Assembly: GCA_033763395.1 (NCBI GenBank)
Contig: JANRKQ010000110.1
Coordinates: 1-64,000, forward strand
Reading direction: 5' to 3'
Origin: Xiheimicrobium sp033763395
GTDB taxonomy: Bacteria; Myxococcota; Myxococcia; Myxococcales; Myxococcaceae
Length of the DNA stretch: 64,000 nt
How positions within the stretch are numbered: the stretch's first letter is position 1; each line of letters opens with the position of its first letter. Shown one piece after another: positions 8,749-19,105 of the stretch. The notes below the pieces were generated by a model that was given only the letters and a program-made list of their open reading frames with translations, did no database searches and had not been told where the DNA came from. The position numbers and the translations under genes were made by a program.

Positions 8749-10149
8749 TCACCTGACACGGTGTCGCCTGCGAAGCACACCCAGGAGCGCCAGCGCCAAC
8801 AACAGGCCGGGCTCGACGGTGGCACAGGAGCACCCGGGCGAGGGCGTCGACGTGCACCGGCCGGCCTCGCACATCTGGGCCGCCGAGCAGATGGCGCAGG
8901 CGCTGCCGTTGGCTCCGCAGGTGTTGTCTGAGGAAGGCACACACATGTTGCCGTTGCAGCAGCCGGTGCAGGTCGAGGGGCCGCAGGTGAGCGCCGGGGA
9001 GCCGCCTCCGGTGCCCGTGGATGCACCAGCCGAGCCGCCTGCGGTGGAGTTCCCGCCCGCCGTGCCGCCGGCCATGGCGGTTCCGCCCGCGGTGGAGCTC
9101 CCGCCCGATGAGCCGCCGGCCGTCGACCCACCAGCGGAACCACCCGCCGCTGCGCCTCCAGACGCCCCGCCGCCCGTGGAGCCACCAGCCGCACCACCCG
9201 CTGCGCCTCCCGCCGCCCCGCCGCCCGTGGAGCCACCAGCCGCACCACCCGCTGCTGCGCCTCCCGCGCTCCCACCCCCGGCAGCACCGCCGCCCATCGG
9301 GACGCCGCCGTCGGCGCCGCAGAGATTCCCGAGCTGCAGGTCGACCTGGTTGATGGTGTTGGCCGCCACGTCGCCGGGCGCCAGCTGCTCGACGCACATC
9401 GCGCGGCTGCCGAGCATGAACTGGTTGAAGAAGGCTCGCGCGTAGCGCTTGTAAAGGGCCGACCGCGTCGCGCTCCACATCGCGGGGTTGAGGAAGCTGC
9501 TCCCGCAGGTACCGTTGCAGAGGGAGCTCTGCGGCTCGGTCGGATCACAGTGGTTCGCCATCACGACGTTGAAGCGGCCCTTCGGCCCGACCTTCGACGT
9601 GAACCAGCCGAGGGAGTTGTTCATCGAGTTGCACGACTGCGGCGGCGCGAACGCAAAGAGCGTGGGCGCGGTGACCAGGCTGGTGGCCGGCACGCCGAGC
9701 GCGTTCATGCTGTCGACGGGGTCGAACAGCATCAGCGCGCGCACGCCCTGACGCCTCGACGCCGCGAGCCAGGCCGCCAGGCCACCCGCGCTGTGGCCGC
9801 CGAGGCCCACGTTCATCAGGTCGCCCTGCCCCGACATGATGACGGCGTTCACCGCGGCGTTGAGGATGTCGCCGTTGAGCGAGTGGTCCACGGTCAGGCC
9901 ACCGGTGAGCTGCGGCGCGACGACCGCGAAGCCATCGGCCTGGAGCGCCTGGGCGAGCCCGCGCACGTTGTCCTTCGAGAGCGAGAAGCCGTGCCCGAGC
10001 CCGACGAGCGGAAAAGGCCCGTTCCCTGCCGGCAGGTAGCGGTCGACCATCACCGACCGCCCCTGAACCATGACCGTGATGGTCGTGGTCGTCTGCGCGA
10101 GGGCGGCGCTGGCGACGAGGGCGGTCAGCAACGACAGGCGGAGCGTCAT
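8749..10149 (-). CDS. Secreted alpha/beta hydrolase with Gly-rich linker, Cys module and MYXO-CTERM
   Basis: A 466-residue surface hydrolase. Signal peptide 1-19 (AALA|Q). The catalytic domain, about 25-285, has an oxyanion-region GHGF (52-55), nucleophile elbow GHSAGG (Ser120), a likely acid in LFDPVDS (Asp143) and a His in MANHCDP (His200), which resembles chlorophyllase/cutinase-like esterases. Residues about 285-390 are a Gly/Ala/Ser/Thr linker (repeats of AAGGS-type). A Cys-rich module follows (CTGCCNG, CGANG, CAIC), then a MYXO-CTERM signal at the end: GCSC, a hydrophobic stretch (GLLLALALLGVL) and RRRHRVR. It should be exported, held at the envelope by the C-terminal signal and displayed on the surface. 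AGAGG lies eight bases before the ATG. The substrate is unknown. Confidence 0.88.
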   Translation of the reverse strand: MTLRLSLLTALVASAALAQTTTTITVMVQGRSVMVDRYLPAGNGPFPLVGLGHGFSLSKDNVRGLAQALQADGFAVVAPQLTGGLTVDHSLNGDILNAAVNAVIMSGQGDLMNVGLGGHSAGGLAAWLAASRRQGVRALMLFDPVDSMNALGVPATSLVTAPTLFAFAPPQSCNSMNNSLGWFTSKVGPKGRFNVVMANHCDPTEPQSSLCNGTCGSSFLNPAMWSATRSALYKRYARAFFNQFMLGSRAMCVEQLAPGDVAANTINQVDLQLGNLCGADGGVPMGGGAAGGGSAGGAAAGGAAGGSTGGGAAGGAAGGAAGGSTGGGASGGAAAGGSAGGSTAGGSSGGSSTAGGTAMAGGTAGGNSTAGGSAGASTGTGGGSPALTCGPSTCTGCCNGNMCVPSSDNTCGANGSACAICSAAQMCEAGRCTSTPSPGCSCATVEPGLLLALALLGVLRRRHRVR

Positions 10150-10160
10150 GGCGGCGCCTC

Positions 10161-10186
10161 TTGCGACCGTGACGTCACATTCGCAA
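10161..10186. promoter_or_regulatory. 26-bp dyad TTGCGA-n3-TGACGTCA-n3-TCGCAA
   Basis: Arms TTGCGA (10161-10166) and TCGCAA (10181-10186) and the core GTGACGTCAC (10169-10178) are all centred on the same point (10173.5). On the hydrolase strand the dyad ends 11 bases before the ATG and abuts its GAGG ribosome site. This fits an operator blocking the hydrolase promoter or start, or an RNA hairpin at the ribosome site. It lies in the 208-bp divergent region between the hydrolase and the first gspC gene, so it could also affect the secretion operon. Confidence 0.55.
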
Positions 10187-10357
10187 GCCCGGCGCGTGTA
10201 TCGAATGGCCGACGTTCAAGCCCAGGCGGACATTCCGTCAGCGGTGCTCGGGTGAGGCATCGCCACGCTGGCAAGGACGAGCGCCGCACCGCGCGCGCAA
10301 CCGGGCCTGACGAGACGAAAGCCGCGGCGGCACCGGGCTTGCGAAGGGTTCGCAGCC

Positions 10358-11134
10358 ATGCGCGCGCTCCTGCTGCTGTTCTTCACCGCCGTCGCGATCG
10401 TCGTGCCATGCAACGAAGCGCTGCGCTCGGCGCTCGCCCCCGTCGCTCAGCCCGGGCCGGCGCCCGCGCTCATGGTGAGCGACCCGCCTCCCCACCTCGA
10501 CGCGCCACGGGTCCGACACCTGCTGGGCTTCGGCGACGAAGCACCTGTCGTCGGCGTGACGCCGCGGGCCCCCCCGACGCCGTTCGAGGCGCGGCTCCTG
10601 GGCACGCTGCGCTCCTCGGTGCCCGGCCAGTCGATCGCCACCTTGCTCCTGCCATCGGGGAAGACGACGTCGGCGTGGGAAGGCGAGTGGGTGCTGGGCG
10701 CGCAGGTCGTCGCCATCGACCACACGTCCATCACGGTGCGGCGCGACGACCGGGACGAGATCGTCTCGGTCGGAGTGCGCGCGGCCGAGGCGCCGAGGTC
10801 GAGAGCGGTGGGCAAGGTCGACTTCACCGTCTCCCGGGCCACGGTGCGCGAGCGAATGGCGAACCTCATGCAGCTCTCGTCCGAGGTGCGCGTGGTGCCG
10901 GCCTTCAAAGACGGCGTGGCGGTCGGCTTCCGGCTCTTCGCGGCCCGGCCCGACTGGGCACCCGGCCAGCTCGGCGTGCAGTCAGGCGATCTGATCCGCT
11001 CCGTGAACGGCCAGCCGCTCGACTCGGTGGAGCGGGTGATGGCGCTGACGACCCTGCTGGAGCGCGGCGGCGACCTCGACCTCGAGCTCGAGCGCGCAGG
11101 CACGCTGTTCCACCAGCGCTATCGCCTCGACTGA
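10358..11134 (+). CDS. GspC-like protein, first of two tandem paralogues
   Basis: A 258-residue type II secretion inner-membrane component. One N-terminal membrane segment (residues 3-18, ALLLLFFTAVAIVV), then a homology-region domain at about 75-130 (ARLLGTLRSS...GEWVLGAQVVAID), which in the family contacts the secretin GspD. A PDZ domain follows at about 170-255 (VVPAFKDGVAVGFRLF, LGVQSGDLIRSVNGQPLD). It is clearly related to the following gspC but shorter and divergent. AAGGG lies nine bases before the ATG. A 123-bp gap separates it from the next gene, unlike the tight spacing elsewhere in the operon, so it may be transcribed separately or have an accessory role. Confidence 0.8.
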   Translation: MRALLLLFFTAVAIVVPCNEALRSALAPVAQPGPAPALMVSDPPPHLDAPRVRHLLGFGDEAPVVGVTPRAPPTPFEARLLGTLRSSVPGQSIATLLLPSGKTTSAWEGEWVLGAQVVAIDHTSITVRRDDRDEIVSVGVRAAEAPRSRAVGKVDFTVSRATVRERMANLMQLSSEVRVVPAFKDGVAVGFRLFAARPDWAPGQLGVQSGDLIRSVNGQPLDSVERVMALTTLLERGGDLDLELERAGTLFHQRYRLD

Positions 11135-11257
11135 CCACCTGTCATGACCTCCGGCCCGGCTTTGACAAATTGGCAGCGGTCACCGCCGCCAGCGACATTT
11201 TTCCCTGCGAATTCAAGCGCCTTCGTGGCATCTGCCTTGCTCCTCCCAGGGGTTGCC
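11135..11257 (+). promoter_or_regulatory. Inter-gspC gap with a perfect TTGACA hexamer
   Basis: This 123-bp gap is visibly more AT-rich than its surroundings (CATTTTTCC, AATTCAAG) and contains TTGACA at 11162-11167. No good -10 hexamer sits 16-18 bases downstream, so a promoter is only suggested. A ribosome site AGGGG at 11248-11252 precedes the GTG start of the second gspC. Confidence 0.3.
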
Positions 11258-12190
11258 GTGGAGTTTCTCTTCAAGCGTCATTTCTGGATCGTGCACCTCG
11301 CCTTCATGTTCGGCGTGGCCTTCTTCGTCGGGAAGACGGCGAACGCCTTCATCGAAGCCGAGCTCATGCCGTTGCCGACGGGTGAGAGCCGGCAGGTGCT
11401 CAAGCCGCAGGTCGTCGAGCCGGTGCCGCAGCTCACCCTCGACCGCCTGGCGAAGCTGACGGGCCTGCCGGTGCCCAAGCCCGAGCCCGAGGTGAAGGAG
11501 CCCGAGGCGCCGAAGATCGACATGGAGTCACCGCCAGTCCACACCTCGCTGCGCCTCAAGCTGCTGGGCACACTGGTGTCCGACAGCAACCCGCAGTGGT
11601 CGGTGGCCTCGATTCAAGACGTGGTGACGCTCAAGACGAACACGTACATGGTGGGCGACACCATTCAGGGCGCCGAGGTGCTCGAGATCGAGCGCAAGCG
11701 CGTCATCATCAAACACAACAACCGGCGCGAATACATCGACGAGAACCCGGGTGACGGCACGTCGGCGCCGCCGCCGCCGCCGGTGCAGACGATCGCGGCC
11801 GCGCCCGTGAAGTACAACGACCAGCCGCCGCCGGCGGTAGGCCTGGGCTCGACGATCAAGCAGCTGTCCGAGAACGAGTACGAGGTGCCGCGAGGCGAGA
11901 TCGACAAGACGCTGTCGAACCTCAACGACGTCGCCATGCAGGCGCGCATCGTGCCCGCGTTCAAGGACGGCGTGGCCCAGGGCTTCAAGCTGTTCTCGAT
12001 TCGCCCCGACTCCATCTACACGAAGATCGGCGTGCAGAACGGCGACGTGATCAAGCGCATCAATGGGTACGACCTCAACAGCCCCGAGAAGGCGCTCGAG
12101 GTGTACTCGAAGCTGAAAGAGGCGTCGCGCATCGACATCGAGGTCGAGCGCAACGGCGCCGCGGTTCGAAAGACCTACAACGTTCGTTGA
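11258..12190 (+). CDS. gspC: Type II secretion system protein GspC
   Basis: A 310-residue clamp protein linking the inner-membrane platform to the secretin. I chose GTG at 11258 because AGGGG lies five bases upstream and the product then begins with a normal short cytoplasmic tail (FLFKRHFWIVH) and membrane segment (LAFMFGVAFFVG). A Pro/Glu-rich spacer (PKPEPEVKEPEAP) leads to the homology-region domain (LKLLGTLVSDS, TYMVGDTIQGAEVLEI). The C-terminal PDZ domain has IVPAFKDGVAQGFKLFSI and IGVQNGDVIKRINGYDL. A second Pro-rich linker (PPPPPP) separates the two. The stop overlaps the gspD start by four bases (TTGA). Confidence 0.92.
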   Translation: MEFLFKRHFWIVHLAFMFGVAFFVGKTANAFIEAELMPLPTGESRQVLKPQVVEPVPQLTLDRLAKLTGLPVPKPEPEVKEPEAPKIDMESPPVHTSLRLKLLGTLVSDSNPQWSVASIQDVVTLKTNTYMVGDTIQGAEVLEIERKRVIIKHNNRREYIDENPGDGTSAPPPPPVQTIAAAPVKYNDQPPPAVGLGSTIKQLSENEYEVPRGEIDKTLSNLNDVAMQARIVPAFKDGVAQGFKLFSIRPDSIYTKIGVQNGDVIKRINGYDLNSPEKALEVYSKLKEASRIDIEVERNGAAVRKTYNVR

Positions 12191-14645
12191 AACGACTTCC
12201 CTCCATGCACCTCCGTTCGCTCGTCTTCCTCGTCTGCGCGCTCGCGCCCGTCCTCGCGCTGGGGCAGCAACCGCCGCCGCCGCCCCCGCCGAAGGCACCG
12301 GGCGCCCCGGCCGCCGCAGCCCCCGGCGCTACCATCGCGCCGAAGAAGCCCTCGTGTCAGGAGTCGAGCCGCCGGGGGCGCTACAACATCTATTTCGACA
12401 AGGTCGAGATCGAGAAGCTCGTCCAGACCGTGTCGGACGTGACGTGCAAGACGTTCATCCTGCCCGAGAACATTCGCGGGAAGATCTCGATCATCGGGCC
12501 CGAGAACGGGAAGGTCGAGGTCGACTCGGAGCAGTTCTACGCCGCGTTCCTGGCGGCGCTCGATGCGAACAGCCTCGCCGTCTACGCGAACGGCAAGTTC
12601 CTCAAGATCGTCGACAAGCAGCGCGCCAAGCAATTCCCCATTCAGACCATCCTCGACCCGTCGGAGCAGTACACGATGAACGAGCAGATGGTGACGCGCA
12701 TGTTCAAGATCAAGCACGTCGAGATCGAACAATTGCGCGGCGTCTTGCAGCAGCTCGTCACCCCGTCTGGCGACACCATTCCGTTCCAGCCCGACACCAT
12801 CATCATCAACGACCTCGCGTCGAACATGCACCGGCTCGAGAAGCTGGTGGAGCAGCTCGACTCGCGCTCGGCCTCGGACGAGATGCGCGTGATTCAGGTG
12901 CAGTACGCGACCGCGCAGGAGATGGCCGACAAGATCACCAAGCTCTTCGAGGCCAAGACGAACCGGCCCGGGCAACGGCCTGGTGGGTTCGTTCCGCCGC
13001 CGCCACCTGGAGCTGCGCCGGGTGCCCCTGGCGCCTCGGGGGCCGAGGGCGGTGGGCCCGCGACGCTGACGCAGCTCATCCCCGACGAGCGCACGAACAA
13101 GCTCATCATCATCGCGAGCCCCGCGGCCATGGAGCGCGTGATGGCGCTGATTCGTGAGATCGACATTCCCATCTCGGGTGAGGGCCGCATCAACGTCTAC
13201 TACCTCGAGAACGCGAACGCCGAAGACGTGGCGTCGACGCTGCAGACGCTGGCGCAGGGCACCGCGAACCGGCCCAAGACGCCCGCGCCGCCGCCGCCGC
13301 CGGGCGCGCCCCGGGCCACCAGCGCCGCCGAGCTGTTCTCGGGTGAGGTGAAGGTGTCGGCGGACAAGTCGACCAACGCGCTCGTGATCATCGCCAGCCA
13401 GAACGACTACCGCTCGCTCGTGCGCGTCATCGAGAAGCTCGACATTCAGCGCCGGCAGGTCTTCGTCGAGGCGGTCATCATGGAGGTCAACCTCGACCGC
13501 AACTCCGAGCTCGGCATCAACTTCCACGGCGGCGTGCCGCTGCCGTCGAGCGAGGTGACGCCGGTGTTCTTCGGCACCAAGTACTCGCGCCAGGGCCTGC
13601 CGCCGAGCCTCAACCTCGCGAACCTCATCTCGCTCTCGGGCTTCCTCGGCGGCCTCACCAGCTCGTCGAACATCAACATCGCCGGCCTCAACATTCCTAC
13701 CTTCGGCGTCGTCATCAACGCGCTGCAGACCTCGAGCGACGTCAACGTGCTGTCGACGCCGCACATCCTCACCACGGACAACGAAGAGGCCGAGATCACC
13801 GTCGGGCAGAATGTGCCGTTCCAGTCGGGCTTCGCGGCGGGTGGGCTCGGGCTGGGTGGGCTCGGTGGACTGGGCGGCGCCATCCCAGGCCTGGGTGGAG
13901 CCGCGGGTGGACTCGGGGGCCTGGGTGGGCTCGGCGGTCTGGGCGGTCTCGGTGGCGGTCTGCCCTTCGGCCAGATTCAGCGGCAGAACGTCGACCTCAA
14001 GCTGTCGATCAAGCCGCAGATCAACGAGTCGGACTACGTGCGGCTCGTCATCAACGAGCAGATCGAAGAGATCGCCTCTTCGGACCCGATCCTCGGGCCC
14101 ACCACCTCGAAGCGCAGCGCGAAGACGACGGTGGTCGCGAAGGATCAAGAGACGGTCGTCATCGGCGGCATCATGCAGGACCGCCTGGTCGAGTCGGTGT
14201 CGAAGACCCCGGTGCTCGGCGACATTCCGCTCATCGGCAACCTCTTCCGCCAGCAGACGCGGCGCAAGGTGAAGACCAACCTGCTGCTGTTCCTCACGCC
14301 GTACATCATTCGGGACGCGGGCGACTTCCGCCGCATCTTCGAGCGCAAGCTCAAGGAGCGGCAGCAGTTCGTCGAGCAGTTCTACGGCGCCACCACCGCC
14401 TACGACGTCGCCATCGACTTCAACCGCAAGCCGGGCCCGCTGGCGCGCATGACGCAGCTGCTCAACAAAGAGCTCAACCGCCTCGAGAACGGCGGCCCCG
14501 GCAACCCGGGCGACCGGGTCATTCAGCCGCAGCCCAACGCGACGCCAGCCCCGGGTGCGCCCCCTGGCGAGCCTGCCCGGACGACGCCGCCGGTGCCCGT
14601 CAAGGAGCCGAACCCCGAGACGCTGAAGGTGCAGCCGGAGATCCA

Positions 14646-14649
<4 letters not shown>
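12187..14649 (+). CDS. gspD: Type II secretion system secretin GspD
   Basis: An 820-residue outer-membrane secretin that forms the exit channel. Signal peptide within the first 25 residues (FLVCALAPVLALG|Q), then a Pro/Ala stretch. Domain N0 starts at about 65 (YNIYFDKVEIEKLVQTVSD), followed by KH-like N1-N3 repeats (IPDERTNKLIIIA; DKSTNALVIIASQNDY). The secretin domain is at about 430-760 (VFVEAVIMEVNLDRNSELG; LSTPHILTTDNEEAEITVG; VVIGGIMQDR; IPLIGNLF; LLLFLTPYIIRD). A Gly/Leu-rich insertion of about 45 residues (GLGGLGG repeats, 13840-13975) sits in the secretin domain after VPFQSG. The C-terminal tail is Pro-rich. The start is TTG at 12187 overlapping the gspC stop; ATG at 12205 is the alternative. 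Confidence 0.97.
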
Positions 14650-16430
<1,781 letters not shown>

Positions 16431-16436
16431 GCCGCC

Positions 16437-17702
16437 ATGCCCGTCTTCGAGTACAGAGGCCTCTCGGCCGCCGGCAAGACGACGACCGGTCTGAAGGAGG
16501 CCGACTCGCCGAAGGCGCTGCGCGCGGTGCTCCGCAAAGAGGGCATCTTCCTCACCGACGTGGTGGGCCAGGCCGACGCGAGCCTCAAGGGCGCCGGCAA
16601 GGGCGCCAAGGCGGCGGCGAGCCAGGCGCTCTCGTCGGACATCAACCTGCGGCGGCTGGCGCGCGGGCGCGTCAACACCGACGACATCGCCATCATGACC
16701 CGGCAGCTCGCCACCCTGCTCGGCGCCGGCGTCACCCTGGTCGAGGCGCTCTCGGCGATGGTCGATCAGGTCGAGAAGGAGCAGCTCAAGCGCATCTTGT
16801 CGGACGTGAAGCAGAAAGTGAACGAGGGCAACTCGCTCGCCGACGCGCTCAACGGCCACAACAAGGTGTTCGGCAACCTCTTCATCAACATGATCCGCGC
16901 GGGTGAGTCGTCGGGCGCGCTCGACTCGGTGCTCTTGCGGCTCGCCGAGTTCACCGAGGGCCAGGCGCGGCTGCGGCAGAAGATCGTCGGCACGTTGATC
17001 TACCCGCTCATCATGATGGTGGTCGGCGGCGGCGTGCTGGTGATGCTGATGACCGTCGTGGTGCCGAAGGTGACGAAGATCTTCGACGACATGAAGGTGA
17101 CGCTGCCGTGGACGACGCGGCTGCTGATCTGGTCGTCGAACTTCCTGCAGGACTGGTGGTTCGTGCTGGTGCCGCTCTTCATCGCCGTCGCGATCTTCTT
17201 CTTCCAGTGGACGCGCAGCGCGAAGGGCAAGCCGGTCTGGGACCGGGTGGTGCTGAAGATTCCGGTGTTCGGCCCGCTGGTGCGCATGCTGTCGGTGGCG
17301 CGCTTCTCGCGAACGCTGGCGACGCTGCTCAAGTCGGGCGTGCCGCTCTTGACCGCGATGGAGATCGTCAAGAACGTCATCACCAACACCGTGATGAGCG
17401 ACGTCGTCGACAAGGCGCGCGACTCGATTCGTGAGGGTGAGAGCATCGCCAACCCGCTCAAGCGGTCGGGCGAGTTCCCGCCGCTCGTGTACCACATGGT
17501 GTCGATCGGCGAGCGCTCCGGCCAGCTCGAAGACATGCTGCTCAACGTCGCCGACAGCTACGAGTCGCAGGTGAACGTGCGCATCGGCGCGCTGACGTCG
17601 CTGCTCGAGCCGCTCATGATCGTCAGCATGGGCGCCGTCATCGCCTTCGTGGCGTTCTCGATTCTCATGCCGATTCTGCAGATGAATTCGATGGTCCGCT
17701 GA
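16437..17702 (+). CDS. gspF: Type II secretion inner-membrane platform protein GspF
   Basis: A 421-residue polytopic protein with two T2SSF repeats. The N-terminal cytoplasmic part begins PVFEYRGLSAAGK, typical of GspF/PilC. The first repeat has LATLLGAGVTLVEALSAM and GNLFINMIRAGESSGALD; the second has FSRTLATLLKSGVPLLTAM and PLVYHMVSIGERSGQLED. Membrane segments lie near residues 182-210 (IYPLIMMVVGGGVLVML), 238-256 (WWFVLVPLFIAVAIFFF) and 390-412 (PLMIVSMGAVIAFVAFSIL). Length and motif order are normal. It starts six bases after the gspE stop, with GGAGG a little further upstream inside gspE. Confidence 0.96.
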   Translation: MPVFEYRGLSAAGKTTTGLKEADSPKALRAVLRKEGIFLTDVVGQADASLKGAGKGAKAAASQALSSDINLRRLARGRVNTDDIAIMTRQLATLLGAGVTLVEALSAMVDQVEKEQLKRILSDVKQKVNEGNSLADALNGHNKVFGNLFINMIRAGESSGALDSVLLRLAEFTEGQARLRQKIVGTLIYPLIMMVVGGGVLVMLMTVVVPKVTKIFDDMKVTLPWTTRLLIWSSNFLQDWWFVLVPLFIAVAIFFFQWTRSAKGKPVWDRVVLKIPVFGPLVRMLSVARFSRTLATLLKSGVPLLTAMEIVKNVITNTVMSDVVDKARDSIREGESIANPLKRSGEFPPLVYHMVSIGERSGQLEDMLLNVADSYESQVNVRIGALTSLLEPLMIVSMGAVIAFVAFSILMPILQMNSMVR

Positions 17703-17714
17703 GGTGTTCAACCC

Positions 17715-17846
17715 ATGAACGTGAAGACCTCGATTTCCACCGATGACCGAACCGCCTCGGAGCGCTGGCTCTGGCGGCTCATGACCGCGGGCCTCGTCGC
17801 CCTCGCTGCCGGCCTGATGGCCGTCGGCTTCACCCTCTACGTCTGA
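17715..17846 (+). CDS. 43-residue single-pass membrane protein between gspF and gspG
   Basis: A small open frame in the gsp operon, starting 12 bases after the gspF stop and ending 12 bases before gspG. The product has a charged N-terminus (TSISTDDRTASERW) and one membrane segment at about residues 24-43 (AGLVALAAGLMAVGFTLYV), ending there. GAGG lies ten bases before the ATG. Its codons have the same C/G third-position bias as gspF and gspG, which supports its being translated. I know of no named gsp component of this size at this position. It could be an assembly factor or a modulator of the platform; function unknown. Confidence 0.7.
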   Translation: MNVKTSISTDDRTASERWLWRLMTAGLVALAAGLMAVGFTLYV

Positions 17847-17858
17847 AAGGAAGGCCCC

Positions 17859-18275
17859 ATGCTCCGCAAGTCCCTCACCCGTCGTCGTCGCGCCCGCGGC
17901 ATGACGCTCATCGAGATCATCGTCGTCATCACCATTCTGTCGCTCCTCATGGCGGCGGTCGGCGTGGCCGTCATTCCGCAGCTCGAGCAGGCGAAGGTCG
18001 ACCGCGCGAAGATGGACATCCAGAACATCCAGAACGCGCTGAAGACGTACTACGCGAAGAAGGGCAACTACCCCGACACGGGCGTGGGCCTGAAGGCGTT
18101 GGTCGACGCGCAGATCCTCGAGCGCGAGCCGCTCGACCCGTGGGACACGCCCTACACGTACATGAAGGAGGGCTCGAACCCCGTCATCATCTCGTACGGC
18201 AAGGACAAGTCACCGGGCGGCACCGAGACCGACGCCGACATCTCGTCGAAGGACCTCAACGCAAAGAAGCCGTGA
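17859..18275 (+). CDS. gspG: Major pseudopilin GspG
   Basis: A 138-residue major pseudopilin. The prepilin signal is RARG|MTLIEIIVVITIL: cleavage after Gly, Glu at position 5 of the mature protein, then a hydrophobic assembly helix. The globular domain has NIQNALKTYYAKKGNYPDTGVGLKAL and DPWDTPYTY, the conserved GspG core, with a calcium-loop-like C-terminal region (PGGTETDADISSKDLNAKK). AAGGAAGG stands four bases before the ATG, the strongest ribosome site in the operon, fitting its need for high abundance. Confidence 0.97.
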   Translation: MLRKSLTRRRRARGMTLIEIIVVITILSLLMAAVGVAVIPQLEQAKVDRAKMDIQNIQNALKTYYAKKGNYPDTGVGLKALVDAQILEREPLDPWDTPYTYMKEGSNPVIISYGKDKSPGGTETDADISSKDLNAKKP

Positions 18276-18278
18276 GCC

Positions 18279-18401
18279 ATGCACCCCGACCCGAAGAAGC
18301 GCGAGACGACCGACGGGCTCTCACCGGTGGCCATCGCCATCGGCCTGGGCACGTCGGCGCTCGTGTGGCTCGTGGTCGACGCGCTGCGGAGGCTCCTGTG
18401 A
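18279..18401 (+). CDS. 40-residue single-pass membrane protein between gspG and gspH
   Basis: A second very small frame in the operon, beginning three bases after the gspG stop. Its TGA stop overlaps the GTG start of gspH (GTGA). The product has a charged N-terminus (MHPDPKKRETTDG), one membrane segment (about 14-34, SPVAIAIGLGTSALVWLVV) and a basic end (DALRRLL). The start/stop overlap with gspH and the C/G-biased codons support translation. There is no visible Shine-Dalgarno site, so it may be translated by coupling to gspG. Function unknown. Confidence 0.68.
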   Translation: MHPDPKKRETTDGLSPVAIAIGLGTSALVWLVVDALRRLL

Positions 18402-19105
18402 AGCGGCCCGCGCGTACCCGTCGGGGCATCACGCTCATCGAGCTCGTCGTCGCCCTGGGCATCGTGGTGGTGCTGTTCGCCGCCGTCATCTATGGCGTCG
18501 GCGCGCTCACCGGGGCGAAGGCGAAGGAAGCGTCGGCCGAGCTCGCCGGCACCATTCGCGCGCTTTACGACACGGCCGCGCTGTCGGGGAAGACGTGTCG
18601 GCTCGTGTTCGAGCTGCCACAGAAGAACGATGAAGACGGCGCGGTGCGCTACCACGCCGAGTGCGCCAAGGGCTCCATCACCGCGGGCGCCGACCGGGTC
18701 GACGAGCAGCGCGCCGCCGAGAAGAAGGACAAGGACGAGAAGCGCCGCGCCGAAGCCAACGATCGGTTCCGTTCGCTCGCGAGCGATGACTCGGGCCCCA
18801 ACCTGCAGGAGCTGATGGCGCGCGAGAAGAACCGCGTGGAAGAGGCCGCGAAGTTCTCGAACTTCACCTCGGAAGACGTGCCCGAGCGCTCGCTGCCCGG
18901 CGGCGTCGAGGTCGAGGTGTGGACCTCGAAGCTGAAAGTCCCAACGAAGTCGGGCGTGGCGTACCTGTACTTCTTCCCCCAGGGCTTCACCGAGCGCGCG
19001 CAGATCTACGTGAAGCAGGGCAAGAACACCTGGACGCTCGCCGTCTCGCCGCTCACCGGCAAGACGGTCATTCACGCCGAAGCGCTGGAGCTGCCCCGCT
19101 CATGA
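18398..19105 (+). CDS. gspH: Minor pseudopilin GspH
   Basis: A 235-residue minor pseudopilin. I place the start at GTG 18398, which gives a short leader and a clean prepilin signal RRG|ITLIELVVALGIVVVL with Glu5; a longer upstream extension of the frame would run through gspG and is unlikely. The globular part has GTIRALYDTAALSGKTCRL as expected for GspH. Unusually it contains a highly charged insertion at about residues 105-160 (EKKDKDEKRRAEANDR) before the terminal beta-sheet (LPGGVEVEVW; AYLYFFPQG). The stop overlaps the gspI start (ATGA). Confidence 0.92.
   Translation: MKRPARTRRGITLIELVVALGIVVVLFAAVIYGVGALTGAKAKEASAELAGTIRALYDTAALSGKTCRLVFELPQKNDEDGAVRYHAECAKGSITAGADRVDEQRAAEKKDKDEKRRAEANDRFRSLASDDSGPNLQELMAREKNRVEEAAKFSNFTSEDVPERSLPGGVEVEVWTSKLKVPTKSGVAYLYFFPQGFTERAQIYVKQGKNTWTLAVSPLTGKTVIHAEALELPRS

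Noticed and set aside
11162..11190. A full sigma-70 promoter between the gspC genes
   Set aside because: TTGACA is perfect but no acceptable -10 hexamer lies 16-18 bases downstream; kept only as a weak regulatory note.
11144..11257. An earlier in-frame start for the second gspC
   Set aside because: The added residues have no gspC character and lack a ribosome site; AGGGG precedes GTG 11258.
18140..18397. A longer GspH start that runs back into gspG
   Set aside because: It overlaps the end of gspG and a small gene; the GTG at 18398 gives a proper prepilin leader and a GTGA overlap.
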